From positions 10,712,501 through 10,776,500 of the forward strand of contig CM042044.1 of the NCBI GenBank assembly GCA_023525975.1: 64,000 nucleotides of DNA, written 5' to 3'. The notes under the pieces were generated by a model. The model was not told the DNA's origin. It was given only the letters and a program-made list of their open reading frames with translations, and searched no databases. The translations under genes were made by a program, and so were the position numbers. Positions within the stretch are counted from its first letter, which is position 1. Every line of letters begins with the position of its first letter. The stretch comes from Smallanthus sonchifolius (lineage: Eukaryota; Streptophyta; Magnoliopsida; Asterales; Asteraceae). This document shows positions 22,623 through 32,782 of the stretch, piece after piece.

Positions 22623-22942
22623 GTTGATCTTTTAACTTCTTTCCTCCCCCTGAACACTTCAAACCATTGGTCTTGAGGGTTGTATGACCATCTGATTATT
22701 TCTCTTGAGTCTTCTGGTTTGGAAGTGGGTTTGTTTTTCTTTTTGGGAGGCTGTTGATGAGTAGGAGCTGGGTGTGAGGATTTGGACTTTGAGGGTGGAG
22801 AGGAGGGAGGTCTAGGATGGAGAGTGGAAGGTTGTTGGATTGAGGAAGTGTTGGGTGAGAGAGAAGGCTTGGGTTTCTTTGTTTTCTTTCTTCTTGAATG
22901 ATTACCCTTTTCTTGGAGCCTTTCTTCTCCAATCTTTCTTCC

Positions 22943-25900
22943 TCATCCTTCTTGACTTTTAAAATAGAAGGCTTGCAGGTTCATGAAATTCATGGGACCT
23001 AGCCTCTTTCCACTCTCTCCTCTAGCCTTAAGGAAGTCAATCATGATCTTCCTTTCTTTATGGGTTCTTTGATTAAAGGCAATGGTCTTTTTGGACTTTT
23101 GTTTGGCTTTTTCTTCTTCTTCAGCCTTTTTCTTCTTTGCCAATTGACCCTGCTGACCCATGAAGGCTCTGTAGATTTCTTTATTGGATAGTTTCTCAAG
23201 GTAGTCTACATCCTCACCTTGAGAAATCAGAGCCTTTACCCATTCCTCTCTCATTTCTTTAGCTAATTCAGAATCAGTTATTCTGAACTTAGCCTCTTTC
23301 TCCTTCTTCTTCTGAATCTCTTCTTCTTCTCTATCGAATTGTTCCTGCAGTTGAAGAGCAAGAGCTTCATCTTCTTCAATTTGATAAACTGCAGGAATCT
23401 TTACTTTCAGATCATCCAGCTGTTTTGCATACAGCTGGATCTGTTGTTCTCTGAGGAGAATGGCTGTGAGTCTATCTTGAGCTTTCTTTATTTCAGCTAT
23501 CTCCTCTTCTTCTCTTCTTCTTCTTCTTCTTCTTCTTTCTTCCTTCTCTCTCTTCTCTCTGAGCAACCTCTCTTCATCTTCTTTGGTCATAATTCCCTTT
23601 CCCTTATCTTTGTTGGATACCTCTGCTTCGGCTTCACTGATCACAACAACAGATGATTGTGCTGCTGTTGGAATCTCAGCCTCAGCTCCATTGGCATTTT
23701 GGGGAATGGACAAGGGAGGGGAACTTTCTTCATCTTCTTCCCATTCCATACTTGTCACATCCTTCCATGCCTCTTTCATCTTTTCCTCTTCTCTTCTTTT
23801 TGATTCTTCTTCTGTGTTCAGTCTGACTGTTGGAGAAGAGAGAAAGGATAGGTCTGAGTCAGATCCAGATTCCTCCTTATAAAGAGAAACCTTGATGATT
23901 TTGATCATTTCTTGACTTTCTAAGGAGTTAACATTGAAGATGAGTGATCTGAGCTCAAAGACCTTGTGCAGGAAGGCTGATGGTAGGAGCAAGATCTCTT
24001 TGATGTTGATCGATAGAGAAGATCCATTGCTCAGGAAGAAGGTGAAGTCATGGGAGTCAGTGCTTATCCATCCTTGCACTTCTACATCCTTGACCATTCT
24101 GTTGTACATGAATCTTCTCCAGCACAGAACTTCTTCTTCAGTGAGAAGACTGCTCCTTATTATTTCAAGTCTTCTAGGAGTCAGTCTTCTTTCTGCTGCT
24201 GCTGAAGATTCAGGATAGGCTACCCGTTTTGCTGCTTGTATTTGTCTTTCGAAGTTGGGTAGATTATCCTCCATCAAGTCATAGAACCTGCCAATAGCAA
24301 GTTCTGCTGAGAGGTCCGTAGAGTTGTTGATGCATTGTAGATGGTATAGGTGAAGGACTTGGATGCTGTTGAGAAAGTCCTAGTTTAGCTCTTCTACTCC
24401 GCCAAACTCCCAACCAATCCAGAACCTCTCAGACTTTCCATCATACCCCCAAGCTAGTATTGTGTCAAACTCTAGCTGTGTTGAAGTCAGTGGAAATTGG
24501 GGGGCAGTGGATTGACTTATGATGGCTGCTGCTTTAGGGATGATGCTGAAAGATGTATATGTTTGTTCTGTGTCTTCAGCATCAGTCAGCATCTCATCAA
24601 CAACCCTGACGACTAACTTCCAGTCTTCAGATGTCTCTTCTTCTTCGTCATCTGAAGCTGGCAAGTCATGAACCTGTACAAAAGCTGGCTTGAATAGTGT
24701 GCTTTGAAATACAGCCTGCCCTTGAATCCAGTCATCAAGACTGTCTGAGTCTTCTTCCATTGGGACCATCTCCCCCTTTTTGGTTGCATCAGTGGACAAA
24801 TAAGCATCAGTTTGGGTGCCCACTGATACAAGAGAGGGATTAGGCACAGTTAGGCATTGATGGGCTTCATGCATAGAGACTTGGTGTCTTAGTTTGGACA
24901 CTTCAGCCTCTAGCATAGCCACCCTGGCCGTCAATTTCAAGTTATGAAGTTTCAGTCTGTCCTCATCCACAGTTGTGGAATCCTTGGATCTAGATGGGGC
25001 CTTAGGCCTAGCCTCTGCATCCCCATCACCCATGGTTTCTTGGCGCCTGGGATTCCTCTCAGTGAGGGGAGTTTCCAAGGAAGCATCCTCACTGTGAGTT
25101 GCCGTGGTTGAGGTCTTAGAGATGTTGTCATTGTCCTCCTGGTTATTTGATGGACCAGCAGTAGTGACAGCCTCTTCCACATCCACTCTGTCATAACTCC
25201 TAGAGTGGACCTTCAGGGTGGAAGAACTTGGGTTGGGTGTGTTGGAAGCAAGATCAATCAGTACCTTCGAGATAGTGGTAGTTGGAGAAGGTACATCATC
25301 TTGATCAGGTTACTCAACACTTAAGTTCAGAAGAGAGAGGAGTGGCTCAGGGGGTTGCTCTATGGATCCGGGATGTGATCCTGATCCTAATAGAGAGGCT
25401 TCCAAAGAAGTCTCTCTAGTGTTGTGGCTATCCCTTTTGATATTCTCATCAGAATGTTGGGATTCTGAATGAGGGCTTAGAGATTGGGTTTGGGCCTTGG
25501 AGTCAAGAGAAGAAGGAATTCTCTTGCCCCTTTTCCTTGTATATGTCGTTGCAACCGGGGCCCTGTGTTCCGGTTGAACGATAACATCAAAAACAGGTGT
25601 AAGTAATTTTTGTACCTGTGCATCCTTAGTAGTATGCACAGGGGTTCGAATGGTGGAAGCGGATACTTGTTTAAGATGTGAGGTGGAGGGTGTGGGATCA
25701 GTATCAGCTGGGATTGCTGAACTGTCACCTGGGGTACTTTGTATGTTCAGCATTGTAGATAACAATGGAAAATTGACCCCTGAGAACTTTTCGGAAACAG
25801 TTCTCATGCTTTGAAAAATATTATTTTTATGTCCCAGCATGATGTAGATTCTTGCAGGTTTTGAAAGTTCTTTTAGTTCTTGATTGAAAACCTCCTGCAA

Positions 25901-26151
25901 GAATCTTGGGTACATAAAAAATTGTTGCTTTGCACCCTCTTGAAGGTTATATCTCAAACCCTCAAAGATGAGGTGTGCAAAGTTGAAGCCTAGGCCAGTG
26001 ATCATACCATGGAAGGCGGAGGCAAGTGCGGAGCTCACCTGATGCCATCCACTTCTCTTCTGAGATATGCATTGGAGAAGAGTGTGGCAGAGATACTTCC
26101 ATGGAGGGCCCATCAGCGCCTTCTCAATTGTATACTCATTTTGATTTCCAG
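22943..26151 (-). pseudogene. Element D ORF3, second part
   Basis: Continuation of the third ORF after element E. One frame runs from 26151 to the TGA at 22943, broken only by TAA at 25310-25312 and TAG at 24380-24382. The first part (LMGPPWKYLCHTLLQC, FNFAHLIFEGL, QFFMYPRFLQEVF) is the globular domain frequent in Asteraceae copia-associated proteins. A Ser/Thr/Pro-rich middle and long Glu/Lys/Arg coiled coils follow (for example REKREKEERRRRRRRREEEE at about 23560). SIRE ORF3 proteins are sometimes called env-like; I see no signal peptide or membrane segment, so the role is unknown. A short Lys/Pro-rich open frame (22932-22696) may be a frameshifted tail. Confidence 0.8.
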
Positions 26152-26156
26152 TGTAC

Positions 26157-27218
26157 TGATCGATGTCGTTAGGTCGGTCAAAAACAATCCTTAAACACTT
26201 AACTAGTAAGGGTAAGAAGAGTATCGTATCCACGAGGAATCAGTGGTTAGTGGAATTGCTTAGTTTGATAGTTAGATTGAAGACACAGATCAAATAAAAA
26301 TGCAACCTCCTCCAAACTTCAGATTCTAGGTTTATGCAAAACTCAGTTATTTAATTGGACACCACATAGACATAGTGTTGGAAAAATAGTAATTGAAGAC
26401 AGGCTGTTGTCAGCAACCTATACAACCAGTTCCGTCACAAACCAGTATAATTCAATCACCCAATTTATGAATGCCAAGTTACCCCCTTTAGTCACCCGAC
26501 CCTGCTACTAGGTTTTGTCATCAACCGAACAAGATCGTAAAGCAAGCAAACTCAGAGCACTCAAATAAACTGTTTAACATAACTAATACATCAATCTACT
26601 CAGTTATTGTCAGAAACTAAATAGATCCAAAAACATAAATAAACTGAATTAACACATGAAACCTATATGAACCGTCCGCCTGGAGGAAGCCACAAGTGAA
26701 TTACTCGCCCATGGTGATGGAGATCATCTTCAATCTTCAAGTGGATGTTAGAATCATCCAAAATCGCCCTAGGAGTGTGTAGCAAAAGATGGCCTCGAAT
26801 TTGGGGAAGAAACCCCCAATTAAACACCAAAGATCGGCTGTTTCCCGAAAATTTGCGTCCAGAAAACGTAACCAGCGTAAGCTTACGCTGGTATAGCGTA
26901 AGCTTACGCCGAAACACTGAAGCCTGCTGTGACTGAACTGGTTAGGCGTAGGCCTACGCTGGGCGGCGTAAGCTTACGCTGCATGGCGTAGGCTTACACT
27001 GTGTGCCGTAGGCTTACGCTGGATCCTGGGTTTCTGCCCCGTTTTCTACGTATCTCTTCCGACTCTTGCATCTCTCACCTAATATCTTCCAAAATCATAC
27101 TTTAAGCTTTCAACACCTGCACATGCACATCTACACAAAACTTTTGTATTACACATGTTAATTTACATAAATATAATATGTTACACCCTTTAATGCATAA
27201 AACCGTGGTCGCTTATCA
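26157..27218 (-). repeat. 3' LTR of element E (1062 bp)
   Basis: Direct repeat of 30710-31780. It lacks a 9-bp stretch (AATCAGTTA type) that the other LTR has. It contains a cluster of GCGTAAGCTTACGC-like palindromes. Confidence 0.95.
26873..27025. repeat. Cluster of GCGTAAGCTTACGC palindromes in LTR E
   Basis: About six copies of the palindromic word GCGTAAGCTTACGC or its variant GCGTAGGC(C/T)TACGC lie within 150 bp, spaced roughly 20-45 bp. The same cluster is at about 31435-31587 in the other LTR, where some copies differ by single bases. It may be a binding-site array or a source of cruciforms. Confidence 0.85.
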
Positions 27219-27230
27219 CATCCCCACACT
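27219..27230 (-). other. Polypurine tract of element E
   Basis: Minus strand AGTGTGGGGATG directly before the 3' LTR start TGATAAGCG. Expected primer for plus-strand synthesis. Confidence 0.8.
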
Positions 27231-29014
27231 TACTCTTTTGCGTCCCGAAAAAGAATTATGCAATGGAATCATAATTGAAACCTGTTCTCATAGTCTCATA
27301 CAATTAAAACATAATCACGCATTGACTGTAACAATTGGTATTTCTATCCGATTAAACCCAACCACCGATCTATTGAGCCCTCGATTCTGTGATCTACTAT
27401 CCTATTTATTACCAAGCAACAGTTTCTCTATGGGTCTCACATTCAGGAAGCTACAACTTAGTCTAATCCCATCTCAAAGTCATGTTTAGACACGGGTTAA
27501 ACCTTATAGATTTCCCACCACTATAAACACTAATTTACGAGTTTTTGAAAATTATGGGATTATGGATCGATGGATGCATGTTTTTGAGCTTTTATTATTA
27601 TTTTATGAATGAACCTAACCCAGTGGTGTTTCAATCACGCTGGAACACGATATATGACACGTAGGCTGCAGTTCTTAAGCCATGAAATACATAAGCTTCG
27701 GAGCATGGGTGTATCCTTCAAGTCACCATCCCGAAGGGAAACACGTACTCCTAACTTAGTCATCCAATATTGATCACTTAAGTCCCGCCCATGGGTGTAT
27801 CCTTCAAGTCACCATCCCGAAGGGAAACACGTAGGCTGAACTCAAGCTCTCAATTTTGTTTAATTAAGCTCATGCAAGATGGATTATGGATTGCGGGCGT
27901 CACCAATTTTCGGATTTATTTTCATAAAAAGAAAGTGGTGTGCCAAGTAATTTTAAAAACTTATAAATTTTTGCTTATAGTGGTACCTATCACCCTATGA
28001 TGACAGTTTCAACCTTGCCGAAACCCCTAAAATAAGAACCCACAAGACATCCTGAATTAATTGTCAATTAACCCTAGATTACAATATCAGGATATTTAAG
28101 CTCTTTAGATCGGTTGGACCTATCAAAACATTACAAATCAAACGTGTTTTCTATTTATTATTCAATTTAATCACACAAGCATAGTTTCCAATTATATCTA
28201 TCATTTTCCATTTAGTTACAAAAATTCTGATCCAAGGACATTTTTGAAAATTTTTAAATTTTTATGGATTTTTCAATTTTTATATATATATTTTTTTCTA
28301 TACAAACTCAATCTCCCATCCCCACACTTAAACTCTACATTGCCCTCAATGTAGGATGAGAGACGATGAAAATAAATATGCAAAAATAAAACTATATACA
28401 GAATTGGAAAGTACTTAGCTGGTTGCAAGCTGTAACTGTCTTCAATCCAAACTCATACGATCATATAGCATTTTCTTCGCGATCGCCATCAAAATCTGCT
28501 ATTGGGTTGCCTTTTACATGAAAATCAAACTCGAACCATCACCACCCGAATGGAGACTGAGTACGGGTGGATCAATACAAACCTGGAAATATTAAACTCG
28601 AGACAAACCCAAAAGCATCAAACTGACTCAATGTATAACAACATAAAACTGACTCGATAAAAACCAAAAAACACACACCTCTAAAACTCTACAAACGGGC
28701 TAGCATTCATTTGAAAACACGCACACTCACTTGAAAACCCATGAAAATTCCCCACACTTGGCCGGATCACACACAAAACAAAGAAATAATTTCCTAACTC
28801 ACTTTCGTAGGAATCACGGATGCATTTAGCACATACATCAAGCCATTTAAACCACTCGGTAGCCCGAGTGGACGAGTTTAGTCTCGTAAGGGTTTCTATT
28901 GAACACACCCGCAAAGTTCATTTAACTAGACAAGAAATTAAAACTTACCTTAGGCTACCTCCTAAGAGTGCTAAGTTTAACGTCTTCAGCCAGACGCAGT
29001 GTACCTTAGTTAGG
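27231..29014. other. Non-coding 3' region of element E
   Basis: About 1.8 kb between the ORF stop and the PPT with no pol-like frame. A ~45-bp piece (ATGGGTGTATCCTTCAAGTC...) is duplicated at 27704-27752 and 27790-27833. The region presumably supplies packaging or replication signals in place of pol. Confidence 0.6.
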
Positions 29015-30526
29015 TCATGGTGGTCGGGTGGGCTGCTTGCAGTCCTCCTTCCCCACACTTAAATTCCTCTCATCATCCAATTTTCTCCAAGCCTTCATAA
29101 ACAAAGAAAAGAGTTCTTGATCTACATCATGAACTCGCGGTTTCTTCCCTTTCCGCCTTCTCTTTCTGACCCTCTTCTTCCCATTGTTTGGAGTCTCACC
29201 ATTCTTCATCTCAACTGACCTGTCAAACACAACACAAGCATTCTCGACTGTGTGATTCACCTTTTCAGGTGATCCACATTTGTTAGATTTCGGGGTTGGC
29301 AAGTTTGAAAATATTTTAAGACTCATTTTCTGAGCCCCAAACCTCATCCTTACCGTTCCCTCAGCACAGTTAATATTTGCCTGAGCAGTGGCCAAGAACG
29401 GTCTACCCAGAATGATAGTTGGTTCTGTGTTCTTCACACAATCCAACACCAAGAAATCCACTGGGTAATAAAACTCTCCTACCTTCACAATCACATCCTT
29501 TACAATCCCCCGAGGATGTGCGGGAGTCTGATCAGCCAACACCACGGTGGTGTTAACTCTCTGTAATGGACCAAAATCGTGCTGATCATACAGACTCCCT
29601 GGAATTATACTCACAGATGCTCCAAGATCCAGCAATGCTCTATCCAGTTTAATTTCACCTATATGTATAGAAATAATAGGTGTCCCTGGATCTTGGAGTT
29701 TTGGGGGAAAGATACCCGTAAACACAGCATTCACACTAGCACTTAGCTTTACCTGTTCGGGACATTTGTGCCGTCGTTTACGGTTACTCAAACCTTTCAA
29801 GCACTCAACACTATCAGGATTTTCTTTAAGTTCTTTCAAAAATGGTTGATTAATTTTATGATTTTCAAATTTCTCCCATCTTTCATCTTGTGTTGAATCC
29901 CGTTCACTTAACACTGGTGGGACCACTGGTGGGAACAAAGCCGAAGGGAATGGAATTTTCAGAGATTTATTCACATTTTTAATTTTCAGATTATTTTGTG
30001 AAATTAAATCCTGATTATGATCAGATTCAGACTCACTGTACTCCGCCACTCTTTCTACTACCAGTGGTGGAGTATGTTCAACATCAGAAAAATCAGATGA
30101 GGGTTGAAGACTTACATCATTTAGGTGTGCGCTGTTTGTGGTTTGGGAACTTGAGGACTGATGTGCACTGCAAGGCTTACCTACTTCTTTGATGATGCTT
30201 GCAACAACCCCAGTTAAATGGGAAACAAGATCTATCAAAGCTTGATGAGCTTTTGCCTGGCTCTCCTGTTGCTGCACCACTGCTTGTACCACTTTGGCCA
30301 TCTCCTTCATATATGACCGGATGACATCCAGTTCAGATTGATAGTTGTCTTGTTCAGGTGGTCCGCTCGGGTGGTAGTCTTGATTATAATTTTCCTGAAA
30401 GCTTTGATACTCAGGACCACCACCATGTGAGTTGTATCTTGGGCAATCTTGAGCCCAATGGCCAGTGATGCCACAGTTACTGCATGGCTCATAGTAATAC
30501 TGGTCATCATGATAAGTCCTGTCCAT
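29015..30526 (-). CDS. Element E gag-protease protein
   Basis: About 503 codons from the ATG at 30526 (MDRTYHDDQYYYEP). The frame is open further upstream to 30646, but that part is hydrophobic and AT-rich. A CCHC zinc knuckle (CSNCGITGHWAQDC) is almost at the N-terminus, so the usual capsid domain is missing. A Gln-rich coiled segment follows. Next comes a retropepsin with active site ALLDLGASVSIIPGS (DLGA as in Athila/Ogre types) and flap/ILGRPFLATA block. The C-terminus is very basic (KKRVRKRRRKGKK), a possible nuclear signal. No stop codons interrupt it. It probably binds element RNA; the retention of a protease without pol is odd. Confidence 0.85.
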   Translation of the reverse strand: MDRTYHDDQYYYEPCSNCGITGHWAQDCPRYNSHGGGPEYQSFQENYNQDYHPSGPPEQDNYQSELDVIRSYMKEMAKVVQAVVQQQESQAKAHQALIDLVSHLTGVVASIIKEVGKPCSAHQSSSSQTTNSAHLNDVSLQPSSDFSDVEHTPPLVVERVAEYSESESDHNQDLISQNNLKIKNVNKSLKIPFPSALFPPVVPPVLSERDSTQDERWEKFENHKINQPFLKELKENPDSVECLKGLSNRKRRHKCPEQVKLSASVNAVFTGIFPPKLQDPGTPIISIHIGEIKLDRALLDLGASVSIIPGSLYDQHDFGPLQRVNTTVVLADQTPAHPRGIVKDVIVKVGEFYYPVDFLVLDCVKNTEPTIILGRPFLATAQANINCAEGTVRMRFGAQKMSLKIFSNLPTPKSNKCGSPEKVNHTVENACVVFDRSVEMKNGETPNNGKKRVRKRRRKGKKPRVHDVDQELFSLFMKAWRKLDDERNLSVGKEDCKQPTRPP

Positions 30527-30690
30527 GCCGACCTGCACAAGTAGCACACCCAAGTAGTTCTGATCGAAGAAATAAACAAAATAAACACAAAATAAAAACA
30601 GAAGTAAAGAAAATCTTTTTGGGTGTTTGATAAGAATTAAAATCAACTAAAGACAATAAACTAAAGCAATAGAACTAAGCGCACCGATTC

Positions 30691-30709
30691 CTCGACAACG
30701 ACGCCATTT
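30691..30709 (-). other. PBS of element E (Athila/Tat type)
   Basis: Minus strand AAATGGCGTCGTTGTCGAG directly after the 5' LTR. It corresponds to the tRNA-Asp type TGGCGCCGTTGCCGGGG of Athila/Tat elements with several transitions. Confidence 0.75.
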
Positions 30710-31780
30710 TGATCGATGTCGTTAGGTCGGTCAAAAACAATCCTTAAACACTTAACTAGTAAGGGTAAGAAGAGTATCGTATCCACGAGGAATCAGTGGT
30801 TAGTGGAATTGCTTAGTTTGATAGTTAGAATGAAGACATAGATCAAATAAAAATGCAACCTCCTCCAAACTTCAGATTCTAGGTTTATGCAAAACTCAGT
30901 TATTTAATTGGACACCACATAGACATAGTGTTGGAAAATCAGTTAAAATAGTAATTGAAGACAGGCTGTTGTCAGCAACCTATACAACCAGTTCCGTCAC
31001 AAACCAGTATAATTCAATCACCCAATTTATGAATGCCAAGTTACCCCCTTTAGTCACCCGACCCTGCTACTAGGTTTTGTCATCAACCGAACAAGATCGT
31101 AAAGCAAGCAAACTCAGAGCACTCAAATAAACTGTTTAACATAACTAATACATCAATCTACTCAGTTATTGTCAGAAACTAAATAGATCCAAAAACATAA
31201 ATAAACTGAATTAACACATGAAACCTATATGAACCGTCCGCCTGGAGGAAGCCACAAGTGAATTACTCGCCCATGGTGATGGAGATCATCTTCAATCTTC
31301 AAGTGGATGTTAGAGTCATCCAAAATCGCCCTAGGAGTGTGTAGCAAAAGATGGCCTCGAATTTGGGGAAGAAACCCCCAATTAAACACCAAAGATCGGC
31401 TGTTTCCTGAAAATTCGCGTCCAGAAAACGTAACCAGCGTAAGCTTACACTGGTATGGCGTAAGCTTACGTCGAAACACTGAAGCCTGCTGTGACTGAAC
31501 TGGTTAGGCATAGGCCTACGCTGGGCGGCGTAAGCTTACGCTGCATGGCGTAGGCTTACGCTGTGTGGCGTAGGCTTACGCTGGATCCTGGGTTTCTGCC
31601 CCGTTTTCTCCGTATCTCTTCCGACTCTTGCATCTCTCACCTAATATCTTCCAAAATCACACTTTAAGCTTTCAACACCTGCACATGCACATCTACACAA
31701 AACTTTTGTATTACACATGTTAATTTACATAAATATATTATGTTACACCCTTTAATGCATAAAACTGTGGTCGCTTATCA
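30710..31780 (-). repeat. 5' LTR of element E (1071 bp)
   Basis: Direct repeat of 26157-27218; on the minus strand it precedes the PBS. Small open frames here and in the partner LTR are mirror copies of LTR sequence, not genes. Confidence 0.95.
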
Positions 31781-31785
31781 TGTAT

Positions 31786-32141
31786 CCTATGGATACAAAG
31801 TTCCTCATGTACTCGTCCTTTGAGTATGAGATGGCCGCTCCCTCATCTTGAAGCTTAAGATGTTTTCTGAGTGTGGCTTCCGAGATGGTGATATCCTTGC
31901 CGTCTACCTTGGCTTTAATTTGGGGAATCCCCTGTTCGGTAGAGTAGACGGCGGTACTCCAGAAATCCTCCATATGAGGGATATATATGGTAGGGTTGGT
32001 TGTGAGGGCAAAATGGATCTTTGATCGACATAAGAAGTCGATCATATCATTGAATCCTTCTGATTTCTTTCCCTTGGTTAGGTATGATGTAAGGTTATGG
32101 TATGGGGAGAACTTATCGTCAGGGTTATTGATGTCTGCCAT
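31786..32141 (-). pseudogene. Element D ORF3, N-terminal part
   Basis: Starts at ATG 32141 (MADINNPDDKFSPYHNL); the frame is open to 32330, but the upstream part is low complexity. It encodes IDFLCRSKIHFALTTNPTIY and FWSTAVYS, then KVDGKDITISEATLRKHL, a pattern known from Asteraceae retrotransposon-linked proteins. It is cut at 31785 by element E at the IGY codons and continues at 26151 in the same sense. Confidence 0.8.
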
Positions 32142-32449
32142 TGTTGTTTGATTTGGAGGGAAGGTTTGAAGGTTTAGAATATGGAAGGCTTTGACTGTTT
32201 TAAGGATGAAGGGCTTTGAATGTGATGGGGACTTGAGAGAAAGTGATGTGGGTTTAGGGTGAAATTGAAGGTGAAGAGGTGGTAAGGAAATTTGATTTGT
32301 TCTTATAACGGCAGAGGAGGGAAAAAGCAAAATGACTTGTACAGTATAACCTTATTCACCTTTTACTGTTACAGCTGTAATACACCGAGGCAGTCATGGT
32401 AAAGACTAACATTAATTTTTACAGCGGGTAAAAGTTAATTTGGACTTAA

Positions 32450-32730
32450 ATTTACCCATCAGCAGCAAACTTGGTTGCTGTGGATGAATAAGCATGTCCG
32501 TTGCAAACTTGGTTGCTGCAGAAGGTTAAGTCTGTCAGCAGCAAACCCATCTGCTGCTGATGGATTTAATAATCCGCAGCAAAGATGTTGCTGCTGACAG
32601 TCTTAAAGTTATCCGCAGAAAACCTGTTCCTGCTGATAACTTAAAGCAGTCAGTTGCAAATCTTTTGCTGCTGAAGATTAAACCTATCAGCAGCTGAAGG
32701 ACAAAAATGCTGCTGACTTATAACTTTTAT
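32450..32730. repeat. GCTGCTG/CAGCAGC hairpin array between pol and ORF3
   Basis: Repeated CAGCAGCAA and TTGCTGCTG words in alternating orientation, able to form many small hairpins. A similar array occupies 35480-35760 in the U3 part of the D LTR, although the two regions are not simple copies of each other. Confidence 0.75.
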
Positions 32731-32782
32731 TTACAACAAAAAGATAAAGCACATTTTTAAAATAGAATTTTAGAGATAGATT

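Larger units (their letters stand above)
26157..31780 (-). mobile_element. Element E: non-autonomous Athila-like gag/protease element
   Basis: Complete 5624-bp element with LTRs at both ends starting TGATCGATGTCG or ending CTTATCA (TG...CA in the plus reading). Near-perfect target duplication TGTAC / TGTAT (26152-26156, 31781-31785). It carries a PBS of the Athila/Tat type, a PPT and a single ORF with zinc knuckle and protease. It has no RT, RNase H or integrase, so it must be moved by proteins of another element, like elements described as TR-GAG. LTRs differ by about 15 substitutions and one 9-bp indel by my count, making it the youngest datable insertion here. Confidence 0.92.

Noticed and set aside
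23339..24218. Plus-strand frames opposite ORF3 of element D
   Set aside because: Low-complexity Ser/Phe/Leu translations antisense to charged coiled coils.
22943..32141. Endogenous retrovirus or pararetrovirus envelope
   Set aside because: ORF3 follows a copia pol and shows no signal peptide, furin site or membrane anchor. No caulimovirus movement protein or coat motif is anywhere in the window.
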